Counted from the first letter of the stretch, positions 26,477 to 35,924 are shown. The stretch is 64,000 bases of DNA from Roseicyclus salinarum (GCF_029624655.1 NZ_JARRSA010000006.1:62001-126000); one strand, 5' to 3'. A program made the numbers and translations. The notes: generated by a model from the letters alone, not told the origin.

Positions 26477-27012
26477 CGCACCAGCTCCGCACCGGCTCCC
26501 GGGCCTGGTGTCTGCGTGAAAACACGCTCGGGGATGAACTCGAGCGAAGCGAGGTCCGTCGTTCCGAAATAGGCATACACATCGGCCTGGTCCCGGGCGT
26601 AACCCAGCTCCACCAGATCGTCGGCGAGAAGTGCAGCCTGCCGTGCGGCTTCGCTCGGGTCGTCGGGGGCGATGTCCCTCACTATGGCGCGAGAAGCCTT
26701 CAGCTGTATCGATCGATGATCGCGCGCGCGGGAAAAGGTCGCCGCGATCGCGCTATCTGCCTCCACGGCATCTATGAGCCGGGCATTCATGCCGCGGGAA
26801 ATCAGGACGCGGATGGTCTTTGGCGCGCGGAGGCGACAGGCGACCCCGGCGCCCACGATCGGCCGTCCGTCGGGCTGACGCGCCCCGAGGGTCACTGTGA
26901 CGCCGCATTGAAGAAAGGCCACGAGATGGGCCGGCAGGCTGTCCGACCCCGGATCGGCGTCACGCCAGGCGATTTGATCGTCGGTGGGTGTGGCGTAGGC
27001 TGAGTGTGCCAT
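26473..27012 (-). CDS. Pyridoxamine 5'-phosphate oxidase-family protein
   Basis: 179 aa from the ATG at 27012 (a longer frame upstream lacks features). The split-barrel pattern is visible: LVAFLQCGVTVTLGARQPDGRPIVGAGVACRL followed by VLISRGMNARLIDAVEADSAIAATFS and the later DLVELGYA helix. Such proteins bind FMN, F420 or haem and reduce small molecules or detoxify peroxides. It is translationally coupled to the PNPOx-GAF-winged-helix protein, which suggests the two share a ligand or form a sensor/effector pair. No strong ribosome site was found. Confidence 0.75.
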   Translation of the reverse strand: MAHSAYATPTDDQIAWRDADPGSDSLPAHLVAFLQCGVTVTLGARQPDGRPIVGAGVACRLRAPKTIRVLISRGMNARLIDAVEADSAIAATFSRARDHRSIQLKASRAIVRDIAPDDPSEAARQAALLADDLVELGYARDQADVYAYFGTTDLASLEFIPERVFTQTPGPGAGAELVR

Positions 27013-27630
27013 CGACTTGGTCCGGAAAAGCCGGCGACATGCCGTCCCAGGTTTCACTGTACCGGGATCTACTACCACGAAAGCGCGATCGCCTCACAAC
27101 TGGATTCACGTAGACCGAAGCCTCGAAGAGATTCACGCTTCTGCGTTTGTCCGGTGCTTCCCCGGAAGCTTTGGCCCGTAGATGATGAAGACGGTGGCGC
27201 CCATGCATGCTCGACGGCCCTTTAAGGCCTGGCAGGAAGGTCGAGATCGGCGAAAAGCCAACTCATCCGATCCGAGCGGGCCGCGAGCCCTAATCAAATC
27301 AAGCTCGAGCGTCAGTTTCGCCCGCTCTGCTGACCTCGGGGAGCCGCGGAGGTATGCAACTGCGGCGCGGCAGCTTCGACAAGCCGCGCCCAGCATCATG
27401 AGCCGGGGCTGAACGTCCGCAAAGGGCCGTTCATGTCGGGGCCTGCGACGGGGAGATCGGGAGGGGGCGGGCAAAAAGCTCCGCGCGCCGACCGTCGCGG
27501 ACACCTTCTTGCGATACGTGCCTGTGCTGGAAGCGCGGTTCAGTTAGGCGGGATCAGCGTCCATCGCGTATGCCCTTTGTGATGCTTGCCCGAGCAAGGC
27601 ATTCGCGCAGGCCATTTAGGATGGTCATGC
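27013..27630. other. 618-bp gene-free stretch
   Basis: The upstream part should hold the promoter for the PNPOx operon. The rest contains short frames on both strands, but none has a ribosome site, family motif or codon bias like neighbouring genes. A GCAAAGGGCCGTTC-like string near 27419-27433 recurs in similar form near 43830-43860, compatible with degraded intergenic repeat sequence. Confidence 0.4.
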
Positions 27631-28542
27631 TCAGTCTGCAGAGAGACGTAGCGTCGAGCGGTGCTCGGTTGCCTCCTCGATAATCCATTCTGTCACCCGG
27701 TCGAGACTTCTTGCGCTCGCCGATGGTCGATCAGCCCGGATCAGCCAGTAGGCAGTTCCAAGCGGGATCGACCGCGCGCCGAACGGGCGTGTGACGAGAC
27801 CTGCAGCGACGTCCTCTCCCACCAGGCGGTCCCGCGCGAGCGCATAGCCGAGACCGGCAGCGGCTGCGCGGATGACAAGGTCGGAAGATGTGAACCTGGG
27901 ACCCAGCGCCGGATCGACGTCCGGCGCTGGATACTGCTCGAGCCACCGCGCCCATGTCGTGTCAGGGTCACGGTCGTGGAGCAGGGCGGCCCCTTTCGGC
28001 AAGCGATCCAAACCCCGGGTGGCATCCGGGTGAGTGGCCGCGATGACGGGAAAGATCGTGTCATCCATCAACGGCTCGGCGGCCAGCGTCGTCCGCGGCT
28101 CCCGGCTCTGCCTGACAACGAGATCGACCCTCTCGCCGTCCGGGTCGACAAAGCGCTGCTCGGTCAGGATGGAAACCTCGATGCCAGGGTGCGCGTCGTG
28201 AAACAATGGAAGGCGCGGGAGAAGCCACCGCACCGCAACGGACGCGGTCGTCGCAATGGTTACCGTATTTCGACCACGCCTCTCCCGCAGCCGGAGCGCG
28301 GCCGTCTCAAGGTCACCGATGGCTCGCGAAGCCGTGTCGGCGAGCGAAGCTCCTTCGGGCGTCAGGACAAGGCCACGCCCCTCAGGCGCAACGAGCGCCA
28401 CGCCGTAGATGCGTTCGAGTTCTCGGATCTGTCGGCTCACCGTCGAATGGGTGACGCCGAGACTGCGCGCCCCGGCCCGAACACCGCCTTCGCGATGCAC
28501 GGCGGCGAGCGCGCGGAGAGAGGTCAGGGGCAGGTCTCGCAT
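27631..28542 (-). CDS. LysR-family transcriptional regulator (GcvA-like)
   Basis: 303 aa from the ATG at 28542 (MRDLPLTSLRAL); an upstream extension to 28620 is unsupported. The HTH reads RALAAVHREGGVRAGARSLG, then VTHSTVSRQIRELE, typical LysR with the GcvA-type start. The substrate-binding half begins at TVTIATTASVAVRWLLPRL. It is divergent from the GST-like gene at 28637 with a 94-bp spacer, so it probably controls that gene and itself, the usual LysR arrangement. Confidence 0.93.
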   Translation of the reverse strand: MRDLPLTSLRALAAVHREGGVRAGARSLGVTHSTVSRQIRELERIYGVALVAPEGRGLVLTPEGASLADTASRAIGDLETAALRLRERRGRNTVTIATTASVAVRWLLPRLPLFHDAHPGIEVSILTEQRFVDPDGERVDLVVRQSREPRTTLAAEPLMDDTIFPVIAATHPDATRGLDRLPKGAALLHDRDPDTTWARWLEQYPAPDVDPALGPRFTSSDLVIRAAAAGLGYALARDRLVGEDVAAGLVTRPFGARSIPLGTAYWLIRADRPSASARSLDRVTEWIIEEATEHRSTLRLSAD

Positions 28543-28636
28543 GGTGCCTTCAATGCACCGATACCGGCGAGGTTGGCAACGGACGGCGTGGGAAATCGTC
28601 CCTACCATCAAACCGATCAATGAAAGGGACTGATGG

Positions 28637-29632
28637 ATGGGAATGCTGATCGGCGGTGTGTGGAGTGAAGAGGACCGGATCTGGTCGGACGGCGCCTATG
28701 TGCGATCGGAAAGTGCGTTTCGTGGCGCGATGAAAAGGGAAACGATCACGGCTTTGAGACAGGAACCTGATCGGTTTCTCCTGATCGCATCTGAAAGTTG
28801 CCCCTGGTCGCACCGGACGCGCCTCGTTCTTGCCGTGAAGGACGTCGATGCCGTTGCCGTCCATCTGGCGCATGGGCCTCGCGTGGAGGGATACAGCATC
28901 GCAGGCGGCGCGCCTTGGACGGTGCCGGGCACCGACCGCAGCATCCGGCACCTCCACCAACTCTATTCACTCGGGCATCCCGATCATACGGGCCGCGCGA
29001 CCGTTCCCGTCCTCTGGGACAAGGTCGCATCCCGGATCGTGTCGAACGAGTCCTCGGATATCGTCGTTGCGTTTGACCAAGCGTTTGGGGAGACCACGCT
29101 TGCCCCTCGCGGTCTTGAGAGGGCGTCCAGGCAGACGGACGATCGCATCTACAACACGCTCAACAACGGGGTCTACAAGGCGGGATTCGCAAAGTCTCAG
29201 GAGGCTTTCGACGTAGCCGCACAGGGGGTCTTCGACACTCTTGCGTGGCTCGACCAGCGTCTGGCGACATCCCGGTTCCTGCATGGGAACGTCCTCACGC
29301 TTTCGGATCTAAGGCTTTTCCCGACCCTCGTGCGCTTCGACCTGATCTATCATTTCCTCTTTGGGTGCAGCCGGTATCGGCTGCGCGACCTGCCAAGCAT
29401 CTGGGGATATGCGCGAGACCTTTTTTCGCATCCGGGGATACGGGCCACCGTCAACTTCCCACCCATGATCGAGGCCGCCTACTGCAATGACGGGCGAACG
29501 GGACACTCGTTGCGACCGTGCTTGCCCGAGATCGATTGGGATTTCCCTCATGATCGCGACGCTCTCGGAACCCCTTGGATACAGCGGCGGGACGGCGAGC
29601 TCGTGCCGTTCGGATCGAACGATCAGGCCTGA
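28637..29632 (+). CDS. Glutathione S-transferase, glutathionyl-hydroquinone reductase-like
   Basis: 331 aa. The catalytic cysteine is in ASESCPWSHRTRLVL, the CPW motif of the Xi-class GSTs (YqjG/EcfG/PcpF type), which reduce glutathionyl-hydroquinones. The C-terminal all-helical GST domain has RLATSRFLHGNVLTLSDLRLFPTLVRFD and a final tyrosine-rich region. The length matches the family (about 320-330). AAAGGGAC stands before the tandem ATG codons; the one at 28637 was chosen. Divergent LysR regulator upstream. The next 276 bases hold no recognisable gene. Confidence 0.92.
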   Translation: MGMLIGGVWSEEDRIWSDGAYVRSESAFRGAMKRETITALRQEPDRFLLIASESCPWSHRTRLVLAVKDVDAVAVHLAHGPRVEGYSIAGGAPWTVPGTDRSIRHLHQLYSLGHPDHTGRATVPVLWDKVASRIVSNESSDIVVAFDQAFGETTLAPRGLERASRQTDDRIYNTLNNGVYKAGFAKSQEAFDVAAQGVFDTLAWLDQRLATSRFLHGNVLTLSDLRLFPTLVRFDLIYHFLFGCSRYRLRDLPSIWGYARDLFSHPGIRATVNFPPMIEAAYCNDGRTGHSLRPCLPEIDWDFPHDRDALGTPWIQRRDGELVPFGSNDQA

Positions 29633-29908
29633 GGATCGTGAACACGCACTGTATGCAGGGGGGGCTGGGTCCTTTCGTGAACGGACCAATCGCGGCGCGG
29701 ATCACGAGGCCTCATGGAACCTCGCTTCGCGATTGCAGTCACCGCGCTGTTCCAGGGAGCAAGCCGGACAATAGACGACGCGGTATCGTGCGGCATCGGG
29801 ACGTTACGCCGGATCGCCCGGCGCGAGTGATGGTGCTTTCCCGCTGCAGCGCGGCTTGAGGAAAGCGTCCAACCAGCGTTCTGCGCTCCTGACAGGGATC
29901 GGCGGCGC

Positions 29909-30766
29909 TCATGCACTCCTGCTTGCCGCTTGAATGAAACGTGTTTGGCCCGACACATGGACGGACGATCCTGGGGTATCGGCGAGCCGGACCTCGATCA
30001 GGCAGGGCACACGCATGTCTTCGCCCTGCCGGATCGTGATGTGGCCGCCGTGGGGCCAGCCCAGATCGCGAAGATAACCGGCGAAGGCCGCCGCCGCCGC
30101 GCCGGTTGCGGGATCCTCGACGACCCCGCCCGATGCAAAGGCGTTGCGCGCGACGAACGTGCGATCATTCTCGGCATGAACAAGCATGATCGTGACAAGG
30201 CCAAGCCGGCGCATCATCTCTCGTCCCTTGCCGAGATCATATCGCATGGCCGCCAGTCGGGTCCGATCCAGCAGTGTCAGGGCAATGTGATCGGCGCCAG
30301 CATGGATCCGTGCCGGTGGCAGCCGCCCATCGAGATCTTCAAGTGAGAGCCCAAGGAGGTCCAGGGTTTGCCGTAGCTCCATTTCGTCCGTGGGTCTGCT
30401 TTTCGTGGGTGGTGAGGAAAGCGTGGCCTTCATCCGAGGGCCTGAGATCTCGGCCTCGACCTCGATTTCCGAGGCGTTGAGAACGAGCGGATAGGTGCCT
30501 GCTCCAAAATTCATTCCCAAGACCGCCCCGAGCGCGATGGTGGCATGGCCGCAGAACGGCACTTCTGCTTCGGGGGCGAAATAACGAACACGCCATGCCC
30601 CGGTCCCATCGTGCAGCGGATATGCGAACACCGTTTCCGAGTAACCGACCTGGGCGGCGACGCGCGCCATCTCGGCGACGCTTGCCGCGTGTTCGAGTAG
30701 AGCCACGCCAGCGGGATTGCCGCCGTCCTCTTCCTTGCTGAAAGCCGCGATGTGCTCGATTTCCAT
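29909..30766 (-). CDS. PhzF-family isomerase/epimerase
   Basis: 285 aa from the ATG at 30766. Typical PhzF landmarks are GNPAGVALL near the start, GYSETVFAYP with the catalytic glutamate, the EVPFCGHATIALG repeat of the diaminopimelate-epimerase-like fold, and GVVEDPATGAAAAAFAGYL with the active-site aspartate. PhzF proteins catalyse proton-shift isomerisations; most in bacteria outside phenazine clusters have unknown substrates. No phenazine genes are present here. Same strand as the small membrane protein upstream, 86 bases apart. Confidence 0.92.
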   Translation of the reverse strand: MEIEHIAAFSKEEDGGNPAGVALLEHAASVAEMARVAAQVGYSETVFAYPLHDGTGAWRVRYFAPEAEVPFCGHATIALGAVLGMNFGAGTYPLVLNASEIEVEAEISGPRMKATLSSPPTKSRPTDEMELRQTLDLLGLSLEDLDGRLPPARIHAGADHIALTLLDRTRLAAMRYDLGKGREMMRRLGLVTIMLVHAENDRTFVARNAFASGGVVEDPATGAAAAAFAGYLRDLGWPHGGHITIRQGEDMRVPCLIEVRLADTPGSSVHVSGQTRFIQAASRSA

Positions 30767-30852
30767 GGACTTGCTCCAGTTCTTCTTGAGAAGCTGCCTT
30801 CGCGGGCGCCGGGAAAAAGATCCATTTCGGGCAGCCCGCTTGTTGCGAGGCA

Positions 30853-31179
30853 TCAATCGGGATCCCGTCGTTTCCGTGCTGCCGCGAGCGCCCACGCACC
30901 CAGTGCGCCACCCAGAATGATGCGGGCCGGGAAGTAAACGAGCGTTGGCAGCGCGAAGAGCCAGACTACGACGGACGACGGCAGAAAGCGCATCGCGAAA
31001 TCCTTGATCCAGTAAAGGAACGCGAGGTGGTCCCTGAGAAATGCGTCGACCGGAAGCCCGATGTCGACGAAGCCCATGATCACGAGGCCAGCTGCGTAGA
31101 CGCCGATCGCGGCATCGAGGATGCTGCCTGCAACCGACGCCCAGCCGAAGATGAGAAGAAAGGATCTCATGCCGGTCAA
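30853..31179 (-). CDS. Small membrane protein, function unknown
   Basis: 108 aa with about three hydrophobic segments: [20 protein letters not shown], then [12 protein letters not shown], and [19 protein letters not shown], ending in a basic tail RKRRD. No conserved family recognised. The start overlaps the stop of the DUF4406-like gene by four bases (ATGA), so both are expressed together. Basic residues after the last segment suggest a cytoplasmic C-terminus. Confidence 0.65.
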   Translation of the reverse strand: MTGMRSFLLIFGWASVAGSILDAAIGVYAAGLVIMGFVDIGLPVDAFLRDHLAFLYWIKDFAMRFLPSSVVVWLFALPTLVYFPARIILGGALGAWALAAARKRRDPD

Positions 31180-31547
31180 TTATTTGCGGTCGGGATCTCC
31201 GCCACATCGAACCAGACAGGGAGACCGCGCTCCCTTGCGATGCGCACGTCATTGTCGGCGCCGCGCGAGGCGCCGGGCAGACGAAGAACACCGTCACACT
31301 TGGCGAGAAGACGATGCGCCGTGGGATACATGACCGCCTCGTAGCGCTCGCTGCCGGGGTCTCCTCCGCCGCCGCTTCGCAGGATCGGCAGAGCCGCCCA
31401 TTCGCCGATCATGGGGACATGGCCCTTGTCGAAGATCGGCCAGGCAGCTGCCTCGAGCCGCTCGAGGTTTGCCCGCATCTTTTCGGGGTCGTCGTGCGTG
31501 CCGGACCGGTAGGGCCCGGCGATCAGGATCATCATCGAGGTCTTCAT
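31176..31547 (-). CDS. DUF4406 / nucleoside 2-deoxyribosyltransferase-like protein
   Basis: 123 aa. The N-terminal [20 protein letters not shown] and the later [31 protein letters not shown] (shown here in overlapping parts) match the small Rossmann-like DUF4406 proteins related to nucleoside deoxyribosyltransferases. The glycine-rich GGGGDP insert in the middle is unusual. The start is supported by GGAACCC upstream only weakly. Coupled to the small membrane protein downstream. Confidence 0.8.
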   Translation of the reverse strand: MKTSMMILIAGPYRSGTHDDPEKMRANLERLEAAAWPIFDKGHVPMIGEWAALPILRSGGGGDPGSERYEAVMYPTAHRLLAKCDGVLRLPGASRGADNDVRIARERGLPVWFDVAEIPTANN

Positions 31548-31610
31548 CTTGGGTTCCTTCTCGGCGCGGCATGGGCGCCGCTTGCGTTTCCAGGGGGGGT
31601 CGGATCGGGA

Positions 31611-32726
31611 TCACGGCCAGTGATATTCGAGCTGCGCGGCGACGAAATCGGCGGTCCTTGGACCATAGCGCCCGGAAATCGCCTCGAGGCTGGCGTCGAG
31701 TGCGGCCAGAGGGCCGCCGGTCAAGGGGTCTATGGCCGCATCGTTTCGTGGGGAGATCTTCGTGAGGAAGGCGACGCCTTCCGCCGATGTCGCCATGCCC
31801 GCCGCGTTACCGGCCACCAGGCGCGAGCGGTATGTCCGCGACCAGGCATCGGCCTGAAGCGCGAAGGCGATGCCGTCGAAGCCGTCGACGACGGGGGCCA
31901 CCAGAACTTCGTGACGCCAGAACCCCAGCAGGTTGCCGGCCGCGAGCCGCGCCGTCCCGAAGTCGAGCGAGAAACGGGAGCTGTCGTGTTGCGAACTCCA
32001 CTCACCGACTCCGAGGTCGGTCGCCGTGTGGCGGGCCACCTCGTCACCGGCGAGTATTTCGAGAAACCGCAGGGTCGCCGGGACGGAGGCGGACACCCCG
32101 GATGAACTCATGACCGGGCCATCGACGATGTAGCGCCTGTTCTGGACCCAGGTGGCCCCGGGGTATCTCCGGGTCATGCGGCCTTGCGCGAACCAATGCG
32201 TCGTCGCTGCGCGACCGTCGAAGAGCCCGGCCTGCGCCACAGGCTCCGAGCCCTCGCAGATCGAGACGATCATCGCGCCTTTCCCGGCCTGATTGCGGAT
32301 GAAGTCCGTCGTGGCCTCGGTTCCGCGGCTGTGGAAGGCGGGAACGATGACCGCGTCTGCGCCTTCGGGATGGATGTCGTGGAAGGCCGCGACCGTCATG
32401 TCGGGCATGATCGTGAGCGCCGGCATGAGGTCCACGGCGCCCTCCTCCGTTGACACGATGAGCACATCGACAGCGCCGCTTCGCTGAAGGATGCCATGCG
32501 GCACAAGGAGATCCGTCGTCTCGGTGCCGGCGTTGTCGGCCAGGATGACGACGAGGCGGCGATCGCCGGTCAAGGGCCGCAGCACGGCCGGGTCGGTGGC
32601 GGGGATCGGCGTCATATCGGGTGCCGCGGTCCCGCTCCTGAGAAGAGCGGTGGACGTGGCTGCGAGGATGAGGGCGGCAATGGTGATCAGTCTGCGGGCA
32701 AGTTTGCGGGTAAGTCTGCGGGTCAC
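31611..32726 (-). CDS. Exported DJ-1/PfpI-domain protein
   Basis: 371 aa. The N-terminus has a basic region and one hydrophobic segment (LITIAALILAATSTALL), a signal peptide or anchor, so the protein is outside the cytoplasm. A DJ-1/PfpI fold follows: RLVVILADNAGTETTDLLVPHG, then the nucleophile elbow MIVSICEGSEPVAQAGL with the cysteine and GRAATTHWF. The C-terminal 130 residues form an added domain of no recognised family. It is divergent from a GlxA-type regulator at 32777 that carries the same domain, a common paired arrangement. Confidence 0.85.
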   Translation of the reverse strand: MTRRLTRKLARRLITIAALILAATSTALLRSGTAAPDMTPIPATDPAVLRPLTGDRRLVVILADNAGTETTDLLVPHGILQRSGAVDVLIVSTEEGAVDLMPALTIMPDMTVAAFHDIHPEGADAVIVPAFHSRGTEATTDFIRNQAGKGAMIVSICEGSEPVAQAGLFDGRAATTHWFAQGRMTRRYPGATWVQNRRYIVDGPVMSSSGVSASVPATLRFLEILAGDEVARHTATDLGVGEWSSQHDSSRFSLDFGTARLAAGNLLGFWRHEVLVAPVVDGFDGIAFALQADAWSRTYRSRLVAGNAAGMATSAEGVAFLTKISPRNDAAIDPLTGGPLAALDASLEAISGRYGPRTADFVAAQLEYHWP

Positions 32727-32776
32727 GACACGTCTCCTGTTTGCAGAGGAGATAGACGCGCATTATGTTGGCGTGA

Positions 32777-33811
32777 ATGTCATTCAATACGCATATCCCG
32801 CCAAAGTGCCGCCAGATCGCGTTCTTCGCGTTTGACGGCGTGCAAAGCCTCGACGTGACCGGTCCCATGGAGGCGTTCGCCGTCGCGAACCGCTTCGGCG
32901 GCGACTACGATCTCGTACTTGCCTCGGAGGCCGGCCAGGGGATCCGGACCCATGCCGGGATCCAACTGTCGCCGACCCTTCCGATCGGAGAGATCGACGG
33001 ACCTCTCGACACGCTGGTCATCTGCGGCGGCTCGGAGGAGGCCATGCTCTCGGCATGGCGGGACGGCACGACCCTCGGCGCCCTGCGTAAGGTGGCCGGT
33101 CGCGCCCGCCGCATCGTCTCGATCTGTACAGGGGCCTTTGCGCTCGCGGCCACGGGGCTTCTCGACGGACGGCGGGCGGCGACACACTGGAACAGCGCGG
33201 ACCGCTTTCGTGCGCTCTTCCCGCAGGTCGATCTCGATGCCGACGCCATCTATGTCGCCGACCCGCCGTTCTTCACCTCGGCCGGGGTCACGGCCGGGAT
33301 CGACCTGTCGCTGGCGCTGATCGAGGCGGATCACGGACCGGGTGTGGCGCGCGCGGTCGCGCGCGAGCTCGTCCTCTTCCTGCGGCGCCCCGGCGGCCAG
33401 GCGCAGTTCGGGGCGGGCATCGATCTGCCGTCGTCAGGTCCCGAACCCATCCTGCGGCTCGCGGCGCGGATCCTGGAGGATCCCGCCGGTGAGATCCACG
33501 CCGAAGGCCGGCAGGTTCCCGATCTTGCCGCTCTCGTCAACATGAGCGAGCGGAGCTTCCTGCGCGCCTTCGCGAAGACGGTCGGCACGACGCCGGCGAA
33601 GTTCGTCGAGGAGGCGCGTCTGACCCGCGCCAAGACGCTTCTCGAGGAGACCGGGCACTCGCTGGAGCAGGTCTCGCACGCGGCTGGGTACGGGTCGGTC
33701 GATGCGCTCCTGCGGTCGTTCCAGAAACGGGTCGGGATCACGCCCGGCGCCTATCGCGCGCGGTTTGCCAGGGCGGAGCGTTCCGGGACCGAGTTGGAGG
33801 AAGTCTCATGA
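32777..33811 (+). CDS. GlxA-family regulator (DJ-1/PfpI domain plus AraC HTH)
   Basis: 344 aa. The DJ-1/PfpI-like domain (about 10-190) has FFAFDGVQSLDVTGPMEAF, the elbow IVSICTGAFALAATGLL, and GRRAATHWN. The C-terminal AraC HTH (about 225-330) ends with VSHAAGYGSVDALLRSFQKR and the PGAYRARF tail. The start codon lies inside a 13-bp palindrome TGAATGTCATTCA (32774-32786), which could be an operator. It is the first gene of a short operon with the MAPEG gene (ATGA overlap) and is divergent from the exported DJ-1 protein. Confidence 0.92.
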   Translation: MSFNTHIPPKCRQIAFFAFDGVQSLDVTGPMEAFAVANRFGGDYDLVLASEAGQGIRTHAGIQLSPTLPIGEIDGPLDTLVICGGSEEAMLSAWRDGTTLGALRKVAGRARRIVSICTGAFALAATGLLDGRRAATHWNSADRFRALFPQVDLDADAIYVADPPFFTSAGVTAGIDLSLALIEADHGPGVARAVARELVLFLRRPGGQAQFGAGIDLPSSGPEPILRLAARILEDPAGEIHAEGRQVPDLAALVNMSERSFLRAFAKTVGTTPAKFVEEARLTRAKTLLEETGHSLEQVSHAAGYGSVDALLRSFQKRVGITPGAYRARFARAERSGTELEEVS

Positions 33812-34200
33812 CGCCGGTCGATCTCGCCACGCTGATCGTCGGGCTGAGCCTCGCCGGCGCAGTCTCGGCGCAGGCTGTCCATTCCGACATCGCCTTCGGG
33901 TTTCGCTACAGCGCCTCCGTGCGCGACGAAGAGCGGAGCGATGTTCTCTCGCGACGCCTTGCGCGGGTGGTCCGGAACCAGGTCGAAGGCGTGGCGATGT
34001 TCGCGCCCATCGCAATCCTCGCCGGGTCCGGGTCGGAGAACGGCGTGCTTGGCTGGGCCTGCCTCGTCTACGCGGCCTCGCGGGCCCTGCACGGGATCCT
34101 CCAGGCCTTCGGAGCAGGCCCCATTCGGAGCATCACCTGGCTGACCGGGTTCGCTGCGCTGCTCGTCGCCTATGTCAATGCAGCGCTGACCCTCGCATGA
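33808..34200 (+). CDS. MAPEG-family membrane protein
   Basis: 130 aa with four hydrophobic segments. The motif RRLARVVRNQVEGVAMFAPIA (RxxxNxxE helix) is the glutathione-binding MAPEG signature of microsomal-GST-like proteins. Members occur as trimers in the membrane and conjugate or reduce lipid peroxides and small electrophiles. ATGA overlap with the GlxA-type regulator suggests an electrophile- or carbonyl-stress theme together with the DJ-1 proteins; this is inference. Confidence 0.87.
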   Translation: MTPVDLATLIVGLSLAGAVSAQAVHSDIAFGFRYSASVRDEERSDVLSRRLARVVRNQVEGVAMFAPIAILAGSGSENGVLGWACLVYAASRALHGILQAFGAGPIRSITWLTGFAALLVAYVNAALTLA

Positions 34201-34242
34201 CGCCGCGGGCATCGACCATTCGAGACGAGGAGACCGCAGAAA

Positions 34243-34662
34243 ATGCGAAGCAGCTTCACCTGCAGGGTCATCCGCGCCGTCCTTGTCATCGGTGTGCTTG
34301 TCCCCGTTCTCGCGACCGTCAGTCTCTACGCGCGCTGGGGCCCCGACCTTCAAGATGCGGAAAGCGCGTCCCCCGACTGGATCAAGGGACCGGCCGACCT
34401 CGAGATGCGAGAGGATCTCGTGGAGATCTACGCCTGCATGCGAGCGCGCGCTGAGGAGCAGATGGTCTCCCCGCTCGAGCAGGGAAGCCTGCCGGACCGG
34501 CGTCTCATCAGCGCGATCAACAAGGCAGCGGCGGACTGGGAGATAACGGGGCAGCCGGTCTACGAGGTCGAGCTTCCCTTCTTCGACACGAATGGCGTCG
34601 ATCCGGTGCATTTGGAGTTCCGGCTGACAGAGGAGGAGTTCCAGAACGGTCGGTGTCTCTGA
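34243..34662 (+). CDS. Membrane-anchored hypothetical protein
   Basis: 139 aa. GACGAGGAGACC before the ATG supports the start. The N-terminus has one hydrophobic segment (AVLVIGVLVPVLATVSLYAR), a signal anchor. The rest is hydrophilic and acidic, with DLVEIYACMRARAEEQ and a final cysteine. No family recognised. It is 42 bases after the MAPEG gene and probably in the same transcript. Confidence 0.65.
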   Translation: MRSSFTCRVIRAVLVIGVLVPVLATVSLYARWGPDLQDAESASPDWIKGPADLEMREDLVEIYACMRARAEEQMVSPLEQGSLPDRRLISAINKAAADWEITGQPVYEVELPFFDTNGVDPVHLEFRLTEEEFQNGRCL

Positions 34663-34988
34663 CTGGTCGAGGCCTGGATACCTCGTCGGGATCGCGATGC
34701 GTCTCTCAACACATGCGAAAGATCATTGGTATAGAAATCCCAGGCCCATTTGACCCGGGGCGTCATGCGCGTGGTCTCCTGGGTCGCGAACCAGAAGACT
34801 GAAACCGGACCAATTCATTGGGGCAGGCCATTCTCGCGGATGCAGAAAGCTTCGCGAAGGGCGGAGAGCAGACCTTCGCTGCGATTGCGAACCAATCGAT
34901 TGGAAGAGGTGAAGCGGACGCTCGATGCACACCGTGCAAAAGGCCGGAACGAGGCCTATCCCTCCATTGGCCAAGCAGATGTTGTTAC
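34663..34988. other. 326-bp gene-free stretch
   Basis: Between the 34243 gene and the convergent methyltransferase. Short frames exist on both strands, the longest 80-94 residues, but with no ribosome site, no family likeness and unbiased codon use. I see nothing supportable. Confidence 0.35.
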
Positions 34989-35801
34989 CTAATTGTTGCG
35001 AACGGCAGACACAGCCAAGGCCGGCATTGGGACGTGGTATTGGTCATCTTCCGTCAAACTGTCTTCAAGCTGCGCCTCCCAATCGGAATAGATCTCGCGT
35101 AGGACGTGATCTGATTGCTTATCGAGGATGACGGCCGCCCGTGCCGCGAATGCCCTGAAATGCTCGGGGAATCGCCCTTTGGGCGCGTGGAAGGTGAGCG
35201 GGAGCCGAACAATCGACACGTCGCTGAAGCCTGCGGCTTCCAGCGCCCCGCGCATCGCCTCCTCCGACGAAAGCGCAAAGGGGGGCGGTGAGGGTGGCAC
35301 CACAGACATGTCCGCGAGCCGTTGCATCGTGCCGAACACGATCCTGAAGAGCGCCGAGTCCGGCGGGCCGACCCAATGGCTGAGCGCGAGCCGACCGCCA
35401 GGCCTCAAAACCCGCGCGATCTCGTTCAACATCTTTGCGGGGCTGGTGACATGCATGACGCCAAAGGAGCAGATCACGCTGTCATAGGTGTCGTCGGGTT
35501 TCGGGATAGCCTCGGCATCGCCGGTCGCGAAACTTGCCAAAGGAAAAGCCAAACGTGCGTATTCGACCATCGCGGGCGAGACATCGATGCCGTCGGCCAC
35601 GGCGCCTAGCGCGCTTGCTGCACCGGCCGCACGTCCGGTTCCGCAGCACAGATCGAGAAACCGCTTATCAGGGGCCGTTTCGGCCATGGCCAGAAGCGTC
35701 GGAATGGCGGCAGTCGTCACTTTGCCGGTGTAGACGTCATAGGCGGCAGCCCTTGCGTCCCACCCCTCCATTTCAGCACGTTTGAAAGCTTCATAGGTCA
35801 T
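34989..35801 (-). CDS. Class I SAM-dependent methyltransferase (UbiE/Methyltransf_11-like)
   Basis: 270 aa, with GAGGGAAATC upstream of the ATG. Motif I is FLDLCCGTGRAAGAASALG, the acidic end of strand 2 is DGIDVSPAMVEYAR, motif II/III are VICSFGVMHVTSP and LRPGGRLALSHW. The layout matches UbiE/ArsM-like small-molecule methyltransferases. Immediately divergent from the GlxA-type regulator at 35925, which may control it. Substrate unknown. Confidence 0.9.
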   Translation of the reverse strand: MTYEAFKRAEMEGWDARAAAYDVYTGKVTTAAIPTLLAMAETAPDKRFLDLCCGTGRAAGAASALGAVADGIDVSPAMVEYARLAFPLASFATGDAEAIPKPDDTYDSVICSFGVMHVTSPAKMLNEIARVLRPGGRLALSHWVGPPDSALFRIVFGTMQRLADMSVVPPSPPPFALSSEEAMRGALEAAGFSDVSIVRLPLTFHAPKGRFPEHFRAFAARAAVILDKQSDHVLREIYSDWEAQLEDSLTEDDQYHVPMPALAVSAVRNN

Positions 35802-35924
35802 GATTTCCCTCGTCTTGTGTCGTGAGCAGTTTCAAAGTGCTTTGACGCGATTGGTCACGTTAGGGTCAAACTGGCCACAAGTGGGCCAATTCAGCCATCA
35901 GCGATGTGTAGGAGGTCACCCGAC

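Noticed and set aside
29575-29859. 94-codon plus-strand frame after the GST gene
   Set aside because: No start signal, overlaps the GST 3' end and has no family likeness.
35869-35886. TGGCC/GGCCA half sites in the divergent spacer before the second GlxA regulator
   Set aside because: Imperfect and short; kept only as a remark in the gene entry, not as an operator.
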